Of a stretch of 9,760 nt of DNA, positions 4,873 to 9,760 are shown one piece after another; the first letter of the stretch is position 1, and every line of letters begins with the position of its first letter. The notes beneath the pieces are model-generated. The model was not told the DNA's origin. It worked only from the letters and a program-made list of their open reading frames with translations, and made no database searches. Origin of the DNA: Clostridiales bacterium (lineage in GTDB: Bacteria; Bacillota_A; Clostridia; Saccharofermentanales; Saccharofermentanaceae); the NCBI GenBank assembly GCA_024695545.1, contig JAILHZ010000143.1, positions 1-9,760 of the forward strand, in the 5' to 3' direction. The position numbers and the translations under genes are program-made.

Positions 4873-7068
4873 TTATCCGTCTCTTTTCGCCTGCCAGGGA
4901 ACACCGTCCGGGAACAGATACCCGTAGTAGTCGCTGTCGATGATATGCGTCGAGCAGTAGAACAGCTCGCTGACATACTCGATGCATTCCTTGACATACT
5001 CTTCCGTGATCTCCTCATCCACAAGCGCCGTGACCTTGCCGTTTCGGGCATTGTACATGATCTTGTCGTTGATGAAGCTCCGGTCGTTAAAGATAACGTA
5101 GTGCGGCTCCGGCGCGAAGATGTCCGTGCCGATGTAAAGTCTTGAGTCGTACGGAAGACCGAAGAGGTTTGCCAGTGTCGGCGCGATATCCATACTGCAG
5201 CAGTACTTGTCCACCACGACCGGCTCCGTCATGTCGCCGCTCCAGAGGATAAACGTATTCTCGTAGAGCGAGAACGGTTCGGTCATCGGCTGTCCGCAAA
5301 GCTCCCTGTATTCCTTGTTTTCCAGGCCGTACGGATAGTGGTCGGCACCAAGCGCGATGACGGTATTTTCCAGCTCGCCCGCTTCATCGAGCTTCTGGAT
5401 CAGCGTCTCCAGCGCACGGTCGAGCTCGATCTGGCAGGCGATGTAAGCCTTGACCGGTGTACTGTAATCGAGATCCTTCACAAGATCCTTGTACTTGCTC
5501 GACATCTGGTTATCTCCGAACGCATACGGGAGATGGCCGCTTACGGTCATGTAGTAGGCGTGGAACGGCTGACCACTGCCGTCGAGATAGTATTCGACGG
5601 ACTTCTCGATCATCTCCACATCGGATTCCGGCCAGGTCTTCTTCACCTCCATACCGTTTCCTAATCCGTAATAGGTGTAGCCCATGGTCGGATATGAACG
5701 GTCTCTGTGGTAGTAGGTATATGTGTTGTTGTGGAACGCGAAGGTCTTATATCCCAGCGCCTGGAACTGGTTTCCGAAGGCAAAGGGCATGTAGTTCTTC
5801 GCGACCTTCGTGTAGCTCCATACACCGGACTTCGGGATCAGGCCCGTGGTCTCGACAAACTCACCGTCCGAGGTGCTGACGTACCAGTACGGCGTGTAGA
5901 AGTTGTTAAAGACAAAGCCCTGCGTGGAGAGCTTATAGAGCGTCGGCGTCAGTTCCGGATCGATCACGAATCCGGAGAAGCCCTCCGCCGTCAGAAGGAT
6001 CAGGTTCTTCCCCTTGAAAAGCCCGGTGTATTCGTTCATGGTTGTCGGCTCTCTCTGCGACAGGAACTCGTTCATTCGCTGGAAAGTCTTGTCGGTCTCG
6101 TTCAGATCGAAGTCGATATCGAGGGCATTTTTCGGGAACGGTGTCGGTGTCGCGGTCGGGGCCGGAGTCGGTGAAGGTGTCGCTTCCGGTGCACGTGTCG
6201 GTTCCGGCGTCGGGACCGGCGAAGGCGTAGGAGATGCCGTCGTAATTCCGGCCTTCTCTTTCTCCTCAGAACTCAATGTCTCGATCACGATATCGTCCAC
6301 ATCGACCTCCGCCTTCTCATCGAGCTTCCAGTTCAGGACATTCATGCGGATATCCAGACCCATCGTCGGGATAAGTCCGAATTTTCTAAGCGACGCGTCC
6401 TGCGAAAACTCGGAAAAATAGAGCATGCGCGGGTTCGCCGCACCCTTTCTGTCGTTACCGATCAGGCACAGCGCAAGTACTGTGACTACGGCAAAAGCAC
6501 CTATGACGGAGACTTTGTATTTCCACCCGGATACCGGGATTCTTCTTATGAATTTCCGGATGACCGGCCAGTACAGAAGCGACGGCAGAAGCAGGATCAG
6601 GATGCCCAGCCAGCCCGCGATCATGGCGGACTTCACGACGCTGAAGTACTCGACCACCGCGCCGGCACCTCCGGACTCGATCGAGCCGAAAACGAAGATC
6701 GTACCGAAGATACGAAAGTAGATGTACTGCGCTATATAGATGATCGTCAATATATTCGTGATAAGGCCGAAAAGGATCACACGTGCCCGGCGGTTCGGGA
6801 TCAGAAGGATCAGGCCGGTCACAAGGAAAGCCCCGCTTAAGGAAAGAAGCGTGGTATAAAGCGTAAACGGATAGTGGATCAGTGCCGCAAAGCAGATCTC
6901 GAAGATTACCGAGAGCGCTGGCAGCCACATGACCGTCAGGATACTCATCCATCTCGGCTGGTAGTCCGACTTCCGGACCGTCTTATCCTTCGCCGGCTCC
7001 TTAACTTCTTTCTCAGGCTCCTCCGGCGTCAGTGCTTTTTCCAGATCGTTCTCGTGATTGTCGCTCAT
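4873..7068 (-). CDS. LtaS-type phosphoglycerol transferase (LTA synthase / sulfatase-fold family)
   Basis: A 731-residue membrane enzyme. A charged cytoplasmic N-terminus (1-40) is followed by about five membrane helices (near 43-64, 71-90, 97-118, 148-170 and 185-204). After a segment of about 70 residues comes a Pro-Thr-rich linker (277-312), then an extracytoplasmic sulfatase-like domain (from about 353). Catalytic positions match Staphylococcus LtaS: metal Glu in 'LLTAEGF' (E362), nucleophile Thr in 'STSDGEF' (T399), His in 'SGHLPY' (H512), and 'GADHYPYG' with D576-H577. The domain is therefore expected to be active in transferring glycerol phosphate from phosphatidylglycerol to a glycolipid or cell-wall glycopolymer; the true acceptor is unknown. 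The ATG at 7068 overlaps the trmL stop (ATGA) and has AGAAAGGA 6 nt upstream. It is the last gene of the operon. Length exceeds typical LtaS (about 650) because of the N-terminal tail and linker. Confidence 0.85.
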   Translation of the reverse strand: MSDNHENDLEKALTPEEPEKEVKEPAKDKTVRKSDYQPRWMSILTVMWLPALSVIFEICFAALIHYPFTLYTTLLSLSGAFLVTGLILLIPNRRARVILFGLITNILTIIYIAQYIYFRIFGTIFVFGSIESGGAGAVVEYFSVVKSAMIAGWLGILILLLPSLLYWPVIRKFIRRIPVSGWKYKVSVIGAFAVVTVLALCLIGNDRKGAANPRMLYFSEFSQDASLRKFGLIPTMGLDIRMNVLNWKLDEKAEVDVDDIVIETLSSEEKEKAGITTASPTPSPVPTPEPTRAPEATPSPTPAPTATPTPFPKNALDIDFDLNETDKTFQRMNEFLSQREPTTMNEYTGLFKGKNLILLTAEGFSGFVIDPELTPTLYKLSTQGFVFNNFYTPYWYVSTSDGEFVETTGLIPKSGVWSYTKVAKNYMPFAFGNQFQALGYKTFAFHNNTYTYYHRDRSYPTMGYTYYGLGNGMEVKKTWPESDVEMIEKSVEYYLDGSGQPFHAYYMTVSGHLPYAFGDNQMSSKYKDLVKDLDYSTPVKAYIACQIELDRALETLIQKLDEAGELENTVIALGADHYPYGLENKEYRELCGQPMTEPFSLYENTFILWSGDMTEPVVVDKYCCSMDIAPTLANLFGLPYDSRLYIGTDIFAPEPHYVIFNDRSFINDKIMYNARNGKVTALVDEEITEEYVKECIEYVSELFYCSTHIIDSDYYGYLFPDGVPWQAKRDG
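6133..6240 (-). repeat. Degenerate low-complexity repeat encoding a Pro-Thr-Ser linker
   Basis: This stretch of the LtaS-family gene encodes residues 277-312, dominated by TP, SP and AP dipeptides (TASPTPSPVPTPEP, then TPSPTPAPTATPTPFP). The DNA shows short imperfect repeats of the type GTCGG(T/A)G and GGCGTCGG on the + strand. The linker is predicted to lie outside the membrane, between the helices and the catalytic domain. It may span the wall matrix or carry sugars. Confidence 0.75.
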
Positions 7069-7610
7069 ACTGTGTCCTTTCTGCCAAGCGGCCGGATGTC
7101 AAAGGACTCCAGGAAGTCCTCCCCTTTCTGCACTTCGGTGTATGACAGGTCGGGGTAATCCAGCTGGCGCATCACTTCGTAAAGTGCGATCGCCACGGCG
7201 TTCGAGAGGTTAAGGCTCCTGCATGTTCCCGCCATCGGGATGCGGAAGCAGTAGTCCAGATGGGCGGCGAGGCGCTCATACGGAATACCTGTACTCTCTT
7301 TTCCGAAGATAAGATAGATATCGTCTTTGACGGATGCGAAGTCGAAGCTGCTGTGCGGTTTCTTTCCGTACCGGGTCATGTAGAAATATGTGCCCGGGTT
7401 CTTACTTTCGAAGTCCTCGAAACTATCGTAGAAATCGTACTCCGCGAGATCGAGATGATTTGATGCGGCACGCTTCAGGGTGTCGTGATTCAGCTCAAAA
7501 CCGAGCGGCCTGATGATGTGCACCTTCGTGTTCGTCGCGACACAGGTGCGAAGGATATTCCCCGTATTCTGCGGTATTTCCGGTTCAAAGAGAACCACAT
7601 GAACTGCCAT
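7065..7610 (-). CDS. trmL: tRNA (cytidine(34)-2'-O)-methyltransferase TrmL
   Basis: A 181-residue SPOUT-class (trefoil-knot) methyltransferase that uses S-adenosylmethionine to 2'-O-methylate the wobble base of leucine tRNAs. Motifs run in the expected order: 'VVLFEPEIPQNTGNILRTC' (5-23), 'RPLGFELNHDTLKRA' (34-48), 'TYFYMTRYGKK' (74-84), the SAM-binding 'LIFGKESTGIP' (100-110), and 'RIPM....RSLNLSNAVAIALYE' (123-145) with R131, S132 and N134. The ATG at 7610 is chosen over an in-frame start further upstream because the family begins exactly here, AAGGAG lies 8 nt upstream, and the upstream Sel1 gene ends in a TAATG overlap. Its own stop overlaps the LtaS-family start (ATGA), so all three genes appear translationally coupled. 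It is slightly longer than the E. coli enzyme (about 157) because of a C-terminal tail. Confidence 0.93.
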   Translation of the reverse strand: MAVHVVLFEPEIPQNTGNILRTCVATNTKVHIIRPLGFELNHDTLKRAASNHLDLAEYDFYDSFEDFESKNPGTYFYMTRYGKKPHSSFDFASVKDDIYLIFGKESTGIPYERLAAHLDYCFRIPMAGTCRSLNLSNAVAIALYEVMRQLDYPDLSYTEVQKGEDFLESFDIRPLGRKDTV

Positions 7611-9760
7611 TATTTCTGCTCCTTCTTTGCGGCCTTTTCCTTCATGAGTTTTTCCAGCCGTGCTTTTCGTTTGCCTTTCTTTACCTCCAGGACCGCATAG
7701 ATCGCAACGTATACGACGATCACAGCCAGGAGTACCCATACGAAGATATCGACAAAAGTCATGATATCTTTTTGCCACGGGATATCCTTCGCCGTGCCTC
7801 CGTCCATCTCCGTCATGCCCATATGCCAGCCAAGTCTCATGATCGTGCCCAGAAGGGCGACCATAAATCCCAGCCCGAGAACGGCGGGGATCAGCAGGAG
7901 CATCTTCCGGTCGGTGATCTCATCGTAGACGCGGTTATATGGGCGGAGATCATTGGTCTCGCCGTTCGCGTAGGCTTCTTTGTATAGTGCCGAGGCCGAA
8001 TTCAGGATCTCCAGCGGCTTTGCTTTCTTCCTGCTCCAGGTAGTATTTTCACTCCAGATCGATTCCTTACTCTGATTGCGCATCTGGTCATGAAGCCTCG
8101 CGAGCTCGTCCTTCTGAAGAGTGGTGGACCAGCCGGTAAACGCGTTCTCGATGACCATGACCTCTTCTTTGCTCCGGAACTTCACTTTCCTTGACAGCGA
8201 CAGATAGAGGTTTCCCAGGATCTGATCGACATTACATGCACGAAGCGACGATCTCGCATATCGCAGATAGTTGATCGGCTCCATGATCTCCTTCGGTTTC
8301 AAGATCGCCTTCATGACGCCCTGAATATAGTATTTTTCCCGGTTATCCGGAAGATCGTCGATATACTCCAGCACCTTCTGATCCTCTTCCGACGAGAGGT
8401 CTGTCTTCTCGCCGTAGGAGAGTGCTTTTGCAAGAGGAAGGAACATCACGGCATCCGGGATATTCTCCTTCGCCAGCGTCTCCAGAAGGTCCATGCCCTC
8501 CTGCCAGGTCTGATCCTCGCGGACGAGACGGGCCCGCTCACTCTCGATCAGAGCCTTAATGGACTGATCGTTATCGCCGACCTTGCCGTAAATAAACTCC
8601 ATGGAAGTCAGTATGCAGCAGAACGCATATCTGGCCAGGAGCGACCGGTTGTCGAGCTCATCGGCACAGTAGTGATAAAGCCCCTTTGCGGACCTGATAT
8701 CCACCTTCAGGCCGTCGCCCCAGAAGGATCTCTCGGCCACTTCGTAGCAGGCAGAAGGGATGCCTCCGGTCGCTGCGATCGAGATATAGTGGACCTCTTT
8801 CTGTCTTCTCTCCTCCTCGGAAAGCTCCGGATCTACCGCCGGATAATAATCCCCGGAAGACGCTCTTTCCGAAGGGTCCTTGTAGCGGAGCGCCATCTTA
8901 TTTGCCGCGAGAGGATGTCCGGCATCCGCACTTCCCTCGTACAGCTCCCAGATCTCCTTCTGGATCTCCTCATTCTCCCGGTTCTCTTCGGTATCGAGAA
9001 TATCCGCCAGTTCGAACATCGCGTCCGGACTGCCTTCTTTGGCCGCCAGGCGGAAGTAGTGCGCCGCACGGTCAGTATCCGGACCGGCCTCGCCTTTCTG
9101 GAGGAAGTAACCGCCGAGGAACAGCGAGGATCTCGCAAATCCGGCCCTCGACGCGACCATCTCAAGGTTGACCGCACGCTCGTCATACGGGTTTTTCTCG
9201 AACAGCGCACTGGCCAGAAGATGGTATGCACGGGTGTTTCCGATGAGGACCGCTCTTTCCAGAAGTTCAATAGATTTATCTTCGTCTATATTACAGCCGA
9301 TGCCCGCCCGGTAGCATACCGCCAGACAGACGATCGCCGTGTGAAGGCCCGCCTGCGCGCCTTTTTCGTAGCAGCGGAAGGCCTCTTCCTTATTCATTTC
9401 GACACCCGCGCCGTTCTCATAGCACAGGCCCGTCTCCACGTAGGCCGGCGCAAAGCCCTTATCTGCCGCTTTCTTAAAGTAATCGAATGCGATCTTATCG
9501 CTCTGAACGGCTTCCGAAGTGCCTTCCCTGTAGTGGAACGCGATGCGGTACATCGCCTCCGGGATGCCCTCATCCGCCGCCTGCCTGATGAGCTCGAAGC
9601 CCTTCTTCTCGTCCTTTTCACAGCCGAGGCCCATCTCGAGCATCATGCCGAGATTGTAGGTGCCCAGCGCAAACTTATGCTCATGCGCTTCCTCGAAAAG
9701 GTGGAATGCTTCTTCGTAGTTTTTCTCGCAGCCGATGCCGTCGCCGATGGCCTCACCGAG
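7610..9760 (-). CDS. Large Sel1-repeat protein with two C-terminal transmembrane helices (5' end outside window)
   Basis: The frame is open to the right edge, so the N-terminus is missing; 716 residues are visible. The first roughly 370 are tandem Sel1-like (TPR-related) repeats of about 34-38 residues, each ending in an 'A..G' pattern such as 'FELIRQAADEG', 'FDYFKKAADKG', 'FRCYEKGAQAG' and 'HYFRLAAKEG'. I count about nine, the later ones increasingly divergent. The codons from 9647 to the edge continue the pattern (GIGCEKNYEEAFHLFEEAHEH), so the ATG at 9646 is not the start. A helical middle region without clear repeats follows, then two hydrophobic helices (encoded near 7840-7910 and 7690-7760) and a highly basic C-terminal tail (KKGKRKARLEKLMKEKAAKKEQK). 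Sel1 proteins act as protein-protein scaffolds. This one is probably membrane-anchored with the repeats in the cytoplasm; the partner is unknown. It is the upstream gene of the trmL/LtaS-family operon. Confidence 0.85.
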   Translation of the reverse strand, partial: LGEAIGDGIGCEKNYEEAFHLFEEAHEHKFALGTYNLGMMLEMGLGCEKDEKKGFELIRQAADEGIPEAMYRIAFHYREGTSEAVQSDKIAFDYFKKAADKGFAPAYVETGLCYENGAGVEMNKEEAFRCYEKGAQAGLHTAIVCLAVCYRAGIGCNIDEDKSIELLERAVLIGNTRAYHLLASALFEKNPYDERAVNLEMVASRAGFARSSLFLGGYFLQKGEAGPDTDRAAHYFRLAAKEGSPDAMFELADILDTEENRENEEIQKEIWELYEGSADAGHPLAANKMALRYKDPSERASSGDYYPAVDPELSEEERRQKEVHYISIAATGGIPSACYEVAERSFWGDGLKVDIRSAKGLYHYCADELDNRSLLARYAFCCILTSMEFIYGKVGDNDQSIKALIESERARLVREDQTWQEGMDLLETLAKENIPDAVMFLPLAKALSYGEKTDLSSEEDQKVLEYIDDLPDNREKYYIQGVMKAILKPKEIMEPINYLRYARSSLRACNVDQILGNLYLSLSRKVKFRSKEEVMVIENAFTGWSTTLQKDELARLHDQMRNQSKESIWSENTTWSRKKAKPLEILNSASALYKEAYANGETNDLRPYNRVYDEITDRKMLLLIPAVLGLGFMVALLGTIMRLGWHMGMTEMDGGTAKDIPWQKDIMTFVDIFVWVLLAVIVVYVAIYAVLEVKKGKRKARLEKLMKEKAAKKEQK

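Noticed and set aside
5338..6174. Long open frames on the + strand opposite the LtaS-family gene, and similar ones at 1276-1713 and 2446-2964
   Set aside because: They mirror high-GC codon structure of the real genes, have Arg/His-rich compositions, no ribosome sites and no recognisable domains.
6133..6240. Short repeated GTCGG/GGCGT units considered as a CRISPR or tandem regulatory array
   Set aside because: The units are irregular, have no constant spacers, and are explained by TP/SP/AP codons in an intact reading frame.
7611..7778. Longer TrmL with an N-terminal extension starting at 7778
   Set aside because: The extension is Arg/Cys/Gly-rich, lies antiphase inside the Sel1 gene, and the family start plus ribosome site are at 7610.

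Overview
The window looks like chromosomal DNA of a Gram-positive, Firmicutes-type bacterium, most plausibly a moderately GC-rich member of the Clostridia. This is inferred from strong AGGAGG-type ribosome binding sites, a lipoteichoic-acid-synthase-family enzyme, a YfhO-type membrane protein and a saccharopine-dehydrogenase-family polyamine enzyme. I cannot fix a genus. Gene density is very high: eight protein genes, no RNA genes, no mobile elements, no CRISPR, and no gene-free stretch over 300 bases.

Region 1 (1-802, + strand) is the 3' end of a YfhO-family membrane protein gene. It runs tail-to-tail into, and overlaps by 70 bp, region 2.

Region 2 (733-3111, - strand) is a two-gene operon. 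The first gene encodes an unusual protein joining a degenerate HAD-like domain to a degenerate uridine-kinase-like P-loop domain. The second encodes a saccharopine-dehydrogenase-family protein that best resembles carboxynorspermidine synthase. The operon starts at a TATAAT promoter in a 168-bp divergent intergenic region that contains a perfect 7+7 dyad (candidate operator).

Region 3 (3280-4828, + strand) reads the other way from that region. It holds a small unrecognised tail-anchored protein, then a PAS-GGDEF protein. Between them is a strong intrinsic terminator whose stem contains the stop codon of the first gene and whose U-tract almost touches the ribosome binding site of the second. 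The GGDEF domain keeps the RxxD inhibitory site but has lost both guanine-contacting residues and one signature glycine, so it may be a ligand sensor rather than a cyclase.

Region 4 (4873-9760, - strand) is a translationally coupled three-gene operon running in from the right edge: a large Sel1-repeat protein with two C-terminal membrane helices, tRNA 2'-O-methyltransferase TrmL (TAATG junction), and an LtaS-type phosphoglycerol transferase with a Pro-Thr linker (ATGA junction). It ends at a hairpin plus CTTTT facing the end of region 3.

No clear multi-gene novel system such as a defence island is visible. The points most worth a second look are the double-degenerate HAD/kinase fusion paired with the dehydrogenase, the degenerate GGDEF protein behind an attenuator-like terminator, and the antisense-overlapping C-termini at 733-802.
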